Assembly: GCA_013396635.1 (NCBI GenBank) | Contig: WBMW01005031.1 | Span: forward strand, 62,001-126,000 | Direction of reading: 5' to 3' | DNA length: 64,000 bases | DNA from: Penelope pileata | Lineage: Eukaryota; Chordata; Aves; Galliformes; Cracidae | In this document: positions 23,065 to 35,059 of the stretch, piece by piece | Position numbering within the stretch: position 1 is the stretch's first letter | Layout: each line of letters begins with the position of its first letter | The notes under the pieces: model-generated | Told to the model about the DNA's origin: nothing | The model's input: the letters and a program-made list of their open reading frames with translations, nothing else | Database searches by the model: none | Translations under genes and position numbers: made by a program

Positions 23065-26000
23065 ATGCTTCGAGAGCTCAGCTTTCAAAGTTATTGATTT
23101 GGTGTCTGCTCATAGACCTTCAGGTGGCAATTTTGTAGGGATTTCTCTAGCGGAAGCAAAAACATGTCCCTGATTTCCCTTCGAGATACAAAATCTCTGC
23201 TTCAAGGCATGAAGGCCTTAGAGCGTTTCAGTTAGACCTGGTTTGTTGTTTGTTTCCTTGCTCTTTTAAAAACAAATGCAGGAGAGCAAAGTTATGCCTT
23301 TTTTCACTGGTTCTGTTCTGAGAAATGGCTGAATTTTTTGTTTTTGTAGAAAGGTTTTCCTTAAAGTTTTATACATTACCCTGAGTCAGATGCTTGGCTG
23401 AAAAATCATCATCCAAATAATCAAATATTACATGTTTAAAGGGAGCTGGAAAATGTCTCTACATCGGTGCATGTTGGGCTGATCCCCTGCAGTCTTTAAA
23501 TACACATTTCAACAGCGTCACCGTGGCTGCAGACCTCCTAGCTTGTATTCCTCAGAAATGGGACAGTTCGGAACTGTTCCCTTTTATCTGAAATATTCGT
23601 GATTTTTAAAGCTTTCCTAGTAAAACATAGTGTAGTCCTCACATCATTGGAGATTAATGACATGTATCTGGACTTCACAGAAACGTGGTAGGTTTATATT
23701 TCAATTAGAAAGTATTAACTAATTGATGTGCTATTGTTGAAACACAAATAGGAATTTCCAGTAATTTTCAACAATGTACTCTTTCCCATGTATCAGTAAA
23801 ATTCTTCCTTCATATGAGAGGAGTGTAAAGAGGAAGCCTGGGCCTTCCATGATTCTGTGATTTAGCTCGCAGAGCGCTCAAACCCTGCTTGCTTCAGGTG
23901 CATTCACTCACAGTCTTTAAGTAAACATGGGCTCAACTTCTTGCTGAAGCAGCGGTAATTCTGTGGGTCTCGGTAAGGCAGGGATACATTCATGACTTTT
24001 AGGACAGGATTAAACAGCATCTGTTGTGTCCACATCTATGCTTTTTTTTTTAAAAAAAAGAAGCAAGTCCTGGGAGGTTGATTTATTTTTTCTTTTTTTC
24101 CCCCTCCTTAATTTAACTCATTTATTTTGGGTCAGAGACTCTTCCTTGCTTGCTAAAACAAGCTCCTGTCCTGTTCTTTCATTCCCAAGACTTCAGAAAT
24201 GCAGCTCCAAGACACTGACCACATTTATGGGCCTCTATGGATTATGGAGTCAGTAAAGGCTACAGCCACACTGCTCCTGTCTGTTTCCTACCTCGCTGTC
24301 GGGAATTTTCTGTGCTTTCCACTGCCAGTATCCTGAGCAAACCTTTCAGAGGAAAAGAAATCAATGTATATAAGGTTCTGCAGTAGAAGAAAGGCATGAA
24401 TTGTTCTCTAAGAAATAACAGCTTGTGTTTTTATCTGGAGGACAGCTGCATGCGGTGCCTCCAGAACTGCACAGCGTATTTCCAGCTACCTGTCAGAGAC
24501 CAGCTTAAAACCTGTTTTTGGGAAACAAAGATACTGTTGCTGGATTTAGAGCTGCACCTGGAGGTGGCTGTAGAAAGGCTTGGGTTTAAAATAGCCTCCC
24601 TGGCTTGCTCCCTGGTGCCATCTGAATTCCTTGCCAGAGGGCATTCTCCTCGAAGTTGCAGCAGGTCATCAGTTTTCACAAGCAAACTGGTTTGTGTGTA
24701 CTATATTAACAATATTTGTCTCAAGCTGGAAAGCACATTTAATCTGATTACTCGATGAGTTTGTCATTTTATCAGATCTGTAGTTTCTCTGTACAGCAGC
24801 GAATCTGAAAGTAGGTTATATTCTGTGTCACCCTCTGATCACCTGCTTGTAGCTAATGTCCAGCTGGTAGGTGGCAAGATAAGGAGACAGCATCAGTTAA
24901 AATTCCTGATTTATTATTTTATTATGCTCACATTTAAATGACCGATGTGAAGATACTGCACAAAAGAGGTACGTAATGTAAATAAGTAACTAGCATGAGA
25001 TACAGATAGGTGCTTTTAAAAGCTGAGTTTGTGTTGGTTTGTGCTGCAGTAGGTGGAATGCAGAAGGTGAAACATATCAGCATCCCCTTCTGGTTGAATC
25101 AGCAGCCTGTTGAGTAAGAAATGAGCAATTGAATCACAGTGTTTCCAACAATAGGCTGTGGGAAACCCTCTGTCTGTGGAAACTCCCTGTACCACTGGAT
25201 TTTCTTGTACCTGTGGAATGACTGCACTCCTACTGCTGCTGCTTTTTTGATTTTTTTAACAAATATTTTCTTTTAAAAAAGTTAGCCAATATTTGGGTCC
25301 TTTCCAAGCAAAGTCAGGACAGCGCTCATATTTTTAATGTAGCAACAACAACAGAAGGCTGATGGAGCTGGAGTTTCTGTTGCTGACGGCTTTGTATACC
25401 GGAGGGCACCTGAGTGGTTGAGACCCAGGCTGGCTTAACCAGCTCATGCATCCCCTGCTCTGGGAGAGCTCTCAGTGCCAGCACAGCGTGCCCGCTCTCC
25501 CACTGCTTTCTGGATTAGAAGGGGTGTTGGCCGTGGGCTCCCATTGCTCTTACAGTCCTCTCTTCTTTTTAAGCTTTTGGCTCTTTGGGGGACTGCAGGA
25601 GCTGGGGCAAATTTTTTGAAGTCCCCAGATTTCTCTAGATAAAATGAATCACAAGATATTCTAGATCTAGAAAGCAAGGAAGACCTAACTAGTTCTAATG
25701 TTGCATTATTCCCTCCTCTCTTTTCTTCTCCTGCACCCCCATATATCTTCATCTTCATTAAATTTGGCAGTAAAAGAGAACCTGGCTTTTTTTTTTTTTT
25801 TTCTCTGCAAATGACAGAGAGGAATATTGAGTTTGGTAGTAGCATTGCTGGCAAAGGTGACTTAGTTCGTCCTGTTGCAAGTTACAGCTTTGCCAAACAA
25901 GGATTTATCTTGGTTGGATTGTATCTTCCTTTTGCTAAATCTGAGCACTTTGAGGAAGCGTGAGATCTAAACCTGAGTGATGAGAAAGGAAGACATAGGA

Positions 26001-27072
26001 GATGTGTTTAAGAAAAGTTTTACGGGTTGTACTAAGGAATGGCTGAGAGTGGGAAGAGGCAGATAGAAGGGTGGAGGGCCATAAGCATGGAAAGTCATGA
26101 ATTCATATATAGAGATGGGGAAGAGGCTGATTGAAAGAGTGCTCTGAAAGCGGTGGTGTTAAGCTGGGAAAAAGAAAAAAAAAAGGAGCATTAGAAGCTG
26201 TCTTGATGCTTTGGCTTTAGCCCTGTTTCTGCCACAGCTTTCCCATGCTGTTTTAGGAGAGTGATTTATATCAGCATGTCAGTGGCTGCTGATGTCATCT
26301 CTGCTTTCTGACTGTCCTGCATGGAAACCAATGTGAGCACTTGAGCTCAGTTTGTTAATCAAGGATGATGATAGTTTGAACATGTGAAGTGAAACTAAAC
26401 ATTTTCCTTGCTGTTTTTTGTCTATAAAAGTACATTCAGCTGGCATATGTGTGCATCTTACATAGGAGTTGAAGTCTGGATGGTTCATTCAGCCCTGTGT
26501 GATGTTGCACTTTGCTAAGTGTTCGGTCTTCCCTTGACAAAGATGAGGAGTGCACCCATGTTTTGTCTCTACAAAATAGGCAGGAACTACTCTTACATTT
26601 ATTTTGTATTTTTGTTAATAGTTCCCTTTTAGACTAGTAAGTTCATTGCAGGGATTGGAGTGGATGTTTGTTCTCTTTGTTAATAATTCAGAGCAGATTA
26701 TTTAGTATTGGGATCTGTTATCTTCATGGCCCAGTGTGTAGGTTTTAATCCTGCAGAGAAATAATTCCTTTCACTGATGTAGGCTGTGTTAATTCCAAGA
26801 AGTGATCTAAACACATGTGTAGAAAAGAAAAGAATCCTATTTAAAACTGTACCATGCAGGAAAGTCCATGGGTGTGTTTGACTCACAAACTGTTTAGAAG
26901 TAAATTCCAGTTTCTTCACTTAGAGCACAATGCTTTAGTGACTTGGGCAGTCCTCCCTGGCCTGAAAAAAATGAAAGGGAGTTGGAGATAATGTCTTTGT
27001 TACCCAGGCTCTGCCAGCATAATTGTGTTGGCACTGAGTCCTATTGGAGAAGGTTCTGCCAGTGTACTGTAG
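23065..27072. other. Non-coding stretch, nothing firmly recognised
   Basis: AT-rich intron with a T10/A8 junction at 24042-24059 and homopolymer runs near 25787 and 26170. The 136-codon minus frame at 25444-25854 crosses a T run and has no motif. No repeats of known family identified. Confidence 0.5.
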
Positions 27073-27335
27073 AGTCATAGAATGGCCTGGGTTGGAAGGG
27101 ACCTCAAGGATCATCAAGTTCCAACCCCGCTGCCACAGGCAGGGCCAACAACCTCCAGATCTGGTACTAGATCAGGCTGCCCAGGGCCCATCCAGCCTGG
27201 CCTTGAACACCTCCAGGGATGGGGCATCCACAGCCTTTCTGGGCAGCTGTGTCGGGGCCTCACTACTCTCTCAGTGGAGAACTTCCACCTGACATCTAAT
27301 CTAAGTCTTCCCTCCTTCAGTGACAAGGTCAGCCG
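27073..27335 (-). mobile_element. CR1 LINE 3' fragment, antisense
   Basis: Opens 'gagtcatagaatggcctggg', continues 'ggaagggacctcaaggatca' and 'catccagcctggccttgaac', and fades after 'aatctaagtcttccctcctt'. It is little diverged compared with the other short copies. Minus frame 27114-27326 includes the decayed end of ORF2. Confidence 0.93.
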
Positions 27336-27522
27336 GGGGGTGTGATCTCATCCTCCTTGGTGGCACCACTGTGGCAAGAGAACTGATGTGATGAGTGTTC
27401 AGCAAGCACTGACAGTGCCATCAGAGACCCCTGCTGCCTGTTGACATACAGGGCTGTGCCTCAGAATCAGATTATCACTTAGTCGTAGGGCTAAGTAACA
27501 GGAAGACTATGAAACCCTTATT

Positions 27523-28264
27523 TTAATTTTTTTTCAAAGTTAATTTAGGACTCTGCCCAGTGCACAGTGATTGGCCCTGTGATACCATTGAAGTGCTGTC
27601 ACTGAAACCTTTTTTGACATGAAATTTCCTAGGGCCATGCTGAATTTGGTAGAGGCTCAAAAAACAGCCTGGTTTAGTGCTGACACTTTCTTCATTATCA
27701 CTTAGCTCTGCTTTTTCTTCTTGCTTCTTCATGACAACAAATTTTAGGGCAAAACCCACTGGTGATGTGATATCTTTATCTGTAACTGTGACCTTTACTA
27801 TTCCTGCGGACTTCAGAGCGTTTGCACTGTTTGAAATGTGCAGTGCATCAATGTTTCTTGATTCTGAAATCTTAGATGCCAGTCCTGACAATTTTGAGTC
27901 CTCATTTCCTCCAAAAAGTCCAAAAAAACAGAAGCTGCTGAGGAAGATGTCTCTGAAGTCTGCTACCACAAAAACAGCTTTAGTGAAAGGCATAGATTTT
28001 TTTTTTTCGGTCTGATAGGAAAAGTAAAAGGAGCTCTTGCAGTCTTTCACTGCATTTATTCTGACTGTCATTGTAGAATCCAGTGAATCTGTCTTGAAGT
28101 TCACATACAGTGTGCTGAAGTGCACCATCAGCAGCAGCAAGTCAATCCCCTGGTGGAAGATGTACCTGCGCAGTGTCTTTTCTCCCATCAAACAGTAAAT
28201 AGATTTCTGGGGGATGTGCTTCAACTTTAAAGTTTCTGTTTACACTGGATGCTTCCATGGCCAT
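27523..28264 (-). pseudogene. Unidentified 233-codon ORF, candidate decayed retrocopy
   Basis: The longest open frame in the window (27523-28224, minus) lies inside an intron and antisense to NSMCE2. I do not recognise the protein. Its composition is protein-like rather than low-complexity: an early hydrophobic segment (GIDLLLLMVHF), a mid region rich in Phe (about residues 88-103), then VKVTVTDKDITSPVGFALKF and an acidic Ser-rich stretch (KAELSDNEESVSTK). Upstream, a second Met-initiated minus frame (28142-28264, 40 codons) overlaps it in a different phase, as expected if one ancestral frame had been split by an indel. Just after the stop the minus strand is A-rich (plus 27522-27535 is T-rich), compatible with a worn poly(A) tail. 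No intron-like splice sites are evident. Alternatives are an unclassified transposon ORF or a chance frame. Confidence 0.4.
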
Positions 28265-29277
28265 TATTTGGGTACCTTGGATGCTAAGTAAAATTGTTCT
28301 TCACAGCTTGTGTGCTTGCTATCTACCAACAAAGCCACTTCAGACTAACAATTCACCTTACAGGATAAGCAAACTATGGACGTTGGGCCAAATCCTTGTC
28401 ATGACTCAGGCAGGACAATAGAGGAAAATGATATGTGACTGTAGTTGTGCCTCTGCACAGGTATAATGCCATAGGGCTTAATCAATCTTTTGCAGACAAA
28501 CTTAATTCTGCAATTTCCTGACTTCAGAGTTCTTTAACGTTTTTAGGTTTATTCTTTGCAGTTCCTTTGATGTAGTCTATAATCAATAGTGTCATGCTTG
28601 CAGTCTCCAAACAGCAGTTCAAACAACATTGCCCTATTGTAGTCATGTACTCCATTCCTGCATTTCAACACATTCCTAATGTTTACTTTCTAATATTTAC
28701 TTTACCTTTTGTGTCTATGTGTTGGTCTAAGCATTTGATAGAAGCTGATCTTTTATTTCCCCAGAATTAGTGACCTATGTGTACTGTTCACTACAGTAGT
28801 ATGTTAGAGTCCACATTTAATAAGCTGCAGTAAAAATACTTCTCTAGTAAGCAGTGTATAAAGAAGTAGGAGTAGCGTTCTTTGATTTATGTGGGTTTTA
28901 TAGCACATCTTCAGTAGTGTCTCTGAGTGTCTCATAACAAGCATGGAAACATGGCCTGCATTTTGCAGTCTAAACCCTGGAAACCCTTGTGCATGAACAT
29001 ACATTTGTTTGACTTCACTGTGGTTACTTATGTTTGTCAAGCTAAATGTGGTCCTAACTATGTGCAGTGCCACGTCTGTAGCTGCTGAAATGTCTCTTGT
29101 GTGGGTCAGGGTGAGGCAGCAGGGCCACAGCTGGGGAGGGTTTGGGTGACAAGAAGTGCTCTGGGCCTACGCTACGTGGAGCTCCATAGGTGGGGTGGCA
29201 GCAGGGATAGTGTTTAGACCAAAGCTGCAAAAGAAATCCTCAGGACTCCGTCTTAATTTGAAAGCTGTATTTGTTAT

Positions 29278-29300
29278 GCTGGGCAGCAGTACTGCCCAGC
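29278..29300. repeat. Perfect 9-bp inverted repeat (5-nt loop)
   Basis: gctgggcag (29278-29286) and ctgcccagc (29292-29300) are exact reverse complements around cagta. It is a stable short hairpin in either strand, with no T tract or other context to assign a function. Confidence 0.8.
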
Positions 29301-30563
29301 AGGTAGCAAACTATCCTGGGATGAAGGAAGACCAGGTACTGTTTTCAGGTCTGCTGAGAGCCTGTGTGGTTGACCGTGACAAATTGCTTTGCGCTGTGCC
29401 ATGAGCTGTGGTCCCGTGTGCATTAATACCGCTTCTGTGCAGCTCCGGGTCACCTGGGCAGCACGCTGTCACCAGGTAGGCCAGACCACATGGCACCGTG
29501 GTGCTGCTGGCCGCGTGCTGCGTGCAGAAGGACAGGCACTGCCGGATGGAGCACAGCTCCCTGCAGAATGCCAGTGGGCAGAGCGGGTTGTGCTTCCTCC
29601 GTGCGTGACGCAGCTGTGGTGGTACTAGACACACTGAAACTGAACTTACTATCCAGCTCAACCACGATCTCAGTTTCCACATCTATGAAATGTGTCTGTA
29701 AAGAGATTTTTTTCTTTCTATCTGAAGATTTCAAAGCAATGTGAGTTCAGCTTTGTTATGATTTTATTTTAATGCTAAGGATTGTAATTGGCAGTCCGAA
29801 CTGTTTCTGGAATTCCCAAAGGTCATAGCAGAGAGCAGCTGAAAGTCTCTGTGGTTTGAATCCCTGCTTTCCTAGGCAATGTCTGCATCTCAGAGGCAAC
29901 ATGAGTTAATTCTGTCTGGCTTAGCTTAGCCTAGAGGAGGGAGATAAAATTATGAACTGTTATGTTGGTAGGTGTGGAGGTAGACAGCCAGTGCAAATTA
30001 AAAGGCCATCTACATCTCACATCATGGATTATTTTTTTTTTGTTGTTGAAACATTACTCGAAACACTGGAGTCGTAGCTTCAGTTGATCAGAAGTGAAAA
30101 TAGTCCCCCAAATTAACCATCTCGTCTGGAAAGCTCCTGCTGACAGTCCAGGGGTTGGACGCTAGGGCCACGGCTGGGGGGAGCGCTGAAGGCTGAACGA
30201 TTCTCAGCAGTGGGGGTTTGGACTTGAAATTAATTTCTCCTGTTAATTGAACACACCCAATTTGATCAATGTCTTTAGGGAGACAATTTTGGAACGCTTT
30301 CCATAAAATGTCTCTCTCCAAATGTTCAGCATTGTTTTAATTAGTGTAACTGTTTCCAGATATTATATGTGTATTTTAATATTCCTCCTCCGAAGTTTAA
30401 ATGTTAGACAACTCATTTAAAAACATGGACTCTCTCCTAGTATGTTTTTACTGACCTTACCAATAAAAGTATTAATCTCCACAGATTTTTCCTCTGCAAA
30501 ATTCTTAGCAGCTTCATAACAAATCACAGATAAAATGTTGCTTACAGCGTTAATAGATCACAC

Positions 30564-30600
30564 TTTTTTTTTTTTTCTTTTTTCTTTTCTTTTTTTTTTT
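30564..30600. repeat. T-rich pyrimidine tract
   Basis: Thirty-seven nucleotides of T interrupted by three single C residues. Confidence 0.85.
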
Positions 30601-32160
30601 GGTGGCTGCTACTACCATTAATGTTTTTATTAAAAAATGTCATTTAAGAAAGAAAGATAGAAGTTGTTACTCTCTCTTAGCTTCCTCATAGCTTATGTTA
30701 TTTGGGACTTTTCCTTGGTGAGTTATCCATCACCAGGCATGAACAGGAGTGTGCATATAACATGTTGCATATTACATGTAGCTCCAAATGTGCTGGATTC
30801 TTGTGGCTTCATCGTGTGCATTGTTCTGAATGTTTATCTTTTATGGAACTGCATGTTTAGGGCCTTTGCTAAAATGGGGAGAACTGACAGTCTGTGGAGC
30901 ATTGTGTTTTATTTTTTGGTGTTGGAAGGTTATGAACAGTTTTTGTTGTTTATTTCACTAAATTATATAACGGTTTTCTCAGGATTTTCAGCACTCGCAC
31001 TCAGCCTATTCTGCAAATATCGAATTGTCTTTCTCTTTACTCCCGTTGCTGAGAGGTAGTGCTTTGATTTTAAAGAAGAAAAGAAAAAGCATGACTTCTT
31101 CGTGTTTGTGGCTCGCTGCGGTGTGTAACTCAGCCTACTTTAATGCCAATGAAAATTAAAAATATATACATTTCTGCTCCAAAGTACATATGCATGTAAT
31201 TCATGCACATATGCGTCTTTCCAGCTTGAGATAGAGGTTTCAGAAAAGCCCCAAATCCTGCCAGAAATCAATACCAGATGGCACAGTATCTCCCAAACGT
31301 GGTGTGTGGCAGTTGATAACCTCCTGCGAGTTACAAACACTGCTTGATAATAAAGGTTGGCAAGCTGAACTAACTTCTGGGCTCTCATCTTATTCAGCTG
31401 AGCTAAGTGCATAACCTGACTAAGCTGATTGAACCAGCTGAAGTATTTCTTTTATCCTTAGACTTTTGTGTTAACACTGAAAAATGTGTTAAAAGACTTA
31501 AGTGTGTACATCAATACACAAGAACTTCCTGATAAAGTGCAGGGTTCACATTCATGCACTAACACCCATCACACCTGATACATTCCACAAAAGCAGAGAA
31601 ACGAAAACCTTTGTGATGTTGCTACTGGTAATTCTGACTTCTTTTTTCAAATGTTTGTGCCGTACTGCATTGCCACTGCTTCTATATGAACATTTTGCAG
31701 TGTTTGTGCATCTAGATGCTCGTCCTTTGTTCAAAGCTGTTCCTGTGCTATTTTTTCCCCAGCAGTCTGTTGTGTGGGTTCTGTGTAAAGCAAGGCGAGT
31801 TTACAAGGGTTTCTGGAAAGAAGGCAGCTCTCACAGGGCAATCTCACGGGGGTGTGGTTTTGTGGTGTGTGGTAATGGTTGTAATGATGAAGTGTGGGCT
31901 GTGGATGAAATGTTTCTCCATGGATATTTTTATGCTTACTCGAAGGTGATCAAGGGGTACAGGTAAAGGCTGGGCTGTGCTAGAGGCAGTTTGGTCCAGT
32001 TCAGTGAAATTGTATTGAAACAGGGTGTTTCTGGACTCAGCTGTTAAAATCCCCCTCTGTGTCCCTTTTGCACTCCCTAACACAACCCCCCACCTTTCCC
32101 AACTTGGTCTTCTAAACTCCCCTAATGGAGTCACAGCCCTCATCACCACCTCTTCGCCCA

Positions 32161-32960
32161 GGAGTCATAGAATCACTTAGGTTGGAACAGACCTTCAAGA
32201 TCACCAAGTCCAACCTTCATCCTGACCTCCCAAGTCCCATCACTCAGCCATGTCTGTTTGTGCCACATCCACATGTGTTAAATACCTCCAGGGATGGAGA
32301 CTCCACCACTTCCCCAGGCAGCCCGTTCCAATGCTTGAGCACCCTCCTGACCCTCCTGGTGAAGAAGTTCTTCCTAATGTCCAATCTAAACCTGCCCTGA
32401 TGCAACTTGAGACCGTTTCCTATCACTTGACACCTAGGAAAAGAGACCGACACCCTTCTTGCAATAACCTCCTTTCAGGCAGTTATAGAGAGTGATGTGC
32501 TCTCCCCTCAGCCTCCTCTTCTCCAGACTAAACAACCTCAGTTGCTTGCTTCCTGGTCCCTTCACCAGCTTTGCTGCTCTTCTTCTACACGTGCTCAACC
32601 ACCTCTATACCCTTCTTATAGTGAGGGGCCCAAAAAGGAGAACACAATATTGGAGGTGAGGTTTCACCAGTTCCGAGTACAGATGGACAATCCCTTCCCT
32701 AGTCCTGCTGCCCACACTATTTGTGATACAAGCCAGAATGCCACTGGCCTCCTTGGCCACCTGGGCACAGTGCTGGCTCATGTTGCCGGCTGTCAACCCG
32801 CACCCCTGGGTCCTTTTCTGCTGGGCAGCTTTCCAGCCACACTTCCCCAGGCATATACTGCTGCACAGGGTGCTATGACCCAAGTGCAGCACCCAGCGTT
32901 AAGACCTGTTGAATGTTATGTGATTGAACTTGGCATATTGATTATATTCAGTTTGTTGGG
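32161..32960 (-). mobile_element. CR1 LINE 3' ~0.8 kb, antisense
   Basis: Opens 'ggagtcatagaatcacttag' and 'ggttggaacagaccttcaag', then continues through the ORF2 C-terminal region. Minus-strand translations show VLKHWNGLPGEVVESPSLEV (32244-32453) and, further 5', QKRTQGCGLTAGNMSQHCAQ and REGIVHLYSELVKPHLQYCV (32605-32892), which lie between the RT fingers/palm and the C-terminus in CR1 ORF2. Frames are broken by indels. Homology weakens after about 32900, so the 5' boundary is approximate. The 190-codon + frame at 32497-33069 is antisense to this element and is not a gene. Confidence 0.92.
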
Positions 32961-33380
32961 CAGCTTCACTTCCTCTCCCCCTGCTTCCCCTCTTACAGCC
33001 TTAGGATTCAGAATCCCTTTCTTGTCCTCTTCTTTCAACCAAATCCAGAGTGGGCTGTTACTAGTCTGATGGCATGCACTTGGAGAAGACTTGTAGAAGC
33101 ATTGGCTGTTCCCCCATCCACAACAGTGCATGATATCTCCTGGCAGACAAAATCTGACAGAACAGCGGAGATCCTGTTGAACAGTGTCTTACAAGAATCT
33201 GGCCTACCAGTCAGATCTGCATAGAGCTGTCCTAGTCAATTATAACTATGTATGCCTCTGCTAACCCTCTGTGAGCTAATTAGGCCTGAGGATAGCTAGT
33301 CATCCTCTTTAATCTACCAGTTATGTTTGCATATGCCTGGCTTCCTTCGTCATTCAGACTTAAAAACATGTATGCAGACA

Positions 33381-33401
33381 AATGATTCTATGATTCTATG
33401 A
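33381..33401 (+). repeat. CR1-type 3' tail (ATTCTATG units)
   Basis: aatgattctatgattctatg is the terminal microsatellite of a sense CR1, but the 300 bp before it do not read as CR1. It may be a severely truncated insertion or the end of an unrecognised CR1 subfamily. Confidence 0.65.
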
Positions 33402-33689
33402 AATGCCATCTACCAGGTTTACACGCACAGCATAGAAAACTATAGTTGTAATGTGTATTATGGCTCAAAATGAGCCATTTCAAAATCCCACAATACTCAA
33501 ACCCAAACTCATAGGTAGTTATAATAGCTATTTTCAGTGCTTTCAATTCTGTTAATTTGTTAACAGAAGAACAGTTTTTTATGGTAAGGAGAAAATTCAG
33601 ATAAAGCAAAAAACACCTAGGGGAACACAGGTGTGGCTTTACTTCTGTTCAAGGAGAAACTGTCAATTATTTCCGATAAGAGGTGACTG

Positions 33690-34145
33690 TAACAGCAGTA
33701 TGTGCAGCCACAGATGGAACAGAAATGCTTATTCATAATGTGTCACGTAAAAACAAAGAGCCCTTTAATGAAATTATCCAGCAGCAGATTTTAAACCAGC
33801 AAGAGGAAGTAGCTTTTTACACAGTGAATAATTAAATTGTGGAATTAATTGCCACAGGATGTTACAGAGACCAGAAGCATTAATGGCTTCAAAAATTTAC
33901 TAGACAAATTTATGGAAGAAAAACTCATTGGCAACCATTAGATACAACTCTAAAGATACAAATAGTTACTGTCCTGGGAAATCCCTAAACTGCAGGTTGC
34001 TAGGAGCAGGGGGAGTATATGTTGGGGAATGGGAATATCTTTTTGTTTGGCACTCTTGTTATACTCCTGCTCCAGGTGTTTGCTTCTGCCAATGTCAACG
34101 GCAAGCATATGCTAGCTAGATCTTTGGTCTGATGCAGTACTTAAA
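33690..34145 (+). mobile_element. Ancient CR1/L3-type LINE 3' end, sense
   Basis: The block 'caagaggaagtagctttttacacagtgaat...' with 'ttgtggaattaattgccaca', 'ggatgttacagagaccagaa' and 'ttactagacaaatttatgga' corresponds to the conserved C-terminal ORF2 region (W/VE-L-I/P-A..G.) of old amniote L3/CR1 elements. The distal 'ggtctgatgcagtac' fits their 3' UTR. It is clearly older than the ATTCTATG-tailed CR1 copies nearby. Assignment by pattern memory; the subfamily cannot be given. Confidence 0.7.
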
Positions 34146-35059
34146 TCTATGCAATCAAAATCAAACTATGTAGAAAGTATAGAACCCACAAGCACTACTG
34201 CAACCTGAAATTTATGTTGACTGGCTACTTAGCTTTAGAGCTACACTCTGTTTCAAACATATCTGGGAACATAGTTCTATCTAAAAACTACCTTTCACCT
34301 CCATAATTTTAATATATGGAAAGTCTTCAGGGTATCTAGTAATTTATCTCTGTGTTCTTGCTCTTACATTTGATGATTTAAAAAATAAGTAAATGAGCAT
34401 CTTCTGCTCTGGGCATTGTTACATAATTGAAAAATTCTTAATCTCAGAGCTCACTGCAAATCCATATCATATAAAACCACACAAACCATTTAATAATTAG
34501 GTAACAGCAGATAAAATCCTCCTTGAAGTTAGCATAGCTACACCCACTTGGACCAAAGAAAAGAGAAGTCTTCAGCTAGATCCTTGTCATGCAGCCAGTT
34601 TTCTCTCTTAATGCCCAAGAAAATCTTAATAACTTGTTCTAAGTAACAAATCAAGCACGTAACATTGATGTGAGGAGGTGAACTGCAGTTCTGGGGCCGC
34701 TTATACATTGGATGAAATTCCAGCTTAAGTACCTGCGCTGATCTCAGGCACACCACATGGGATGAAATGTTTTCCTGGGTGGGTAGGGTCCATACAGTGT
34801 AGATTTTCTACTTATTTTAGCAGATGACAATCTGAAAGTCTTTGAGATTCTTGGATCTGTAAACAGAAAAATGCCTTTTATATCCTTATCAGCAGTGTTA
34901 TAAACTGGAAAGGTGGTCCAACTGGGGTTACATATATGACCTACAACGTTCTGGCATGGTTGCATATTTCAGAAGAAAATGAATTGAGTGTCCACAAAGC
35001 ATGTTATTTTTTAAAAAGTACTAAGTTGATAGCATTGTTGGAAAAAAATGTGATTTTAC
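34146..35059. other. Non-coding stretch, nothing recognised
   Basis: AT-rich sequence between two retroelement remnants. Two minus frames of about 72 codons (34538-34756 and 34744-34965) carry no motif. Confidence 0.5.

Larger units (their letters stand above)
28265..32160. other. Non-coding stretch with a GC-richer patch
   Basis: Mostly AT-rich intron. A GC-richer patch at about 29390-29640 produces overlapping open frames on both strands (for example minus 29311-29682) without recognisable domains. A perfect 9-bp inverted repeat lies at 29278-29300 and a long T-rich tract at 30564-30600. The + frames of 131 and 154 codons at 30664-31059 and 31502-31966 are hydrophobic or Cys-rich without motifs and are treated as chance. 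Confidence 0.5.

Noticed and set aside
31502..31966. 154-codon + strand ORF
   Set aside because: No recognisable domain; no supporting regulatory or splice signals.
32497..33069. 190-codon + strand ORF
   Set aside because: It is antisense to a clear CR1 ORF2 fragment; the minus-strand translation carries the CR1 motifs.
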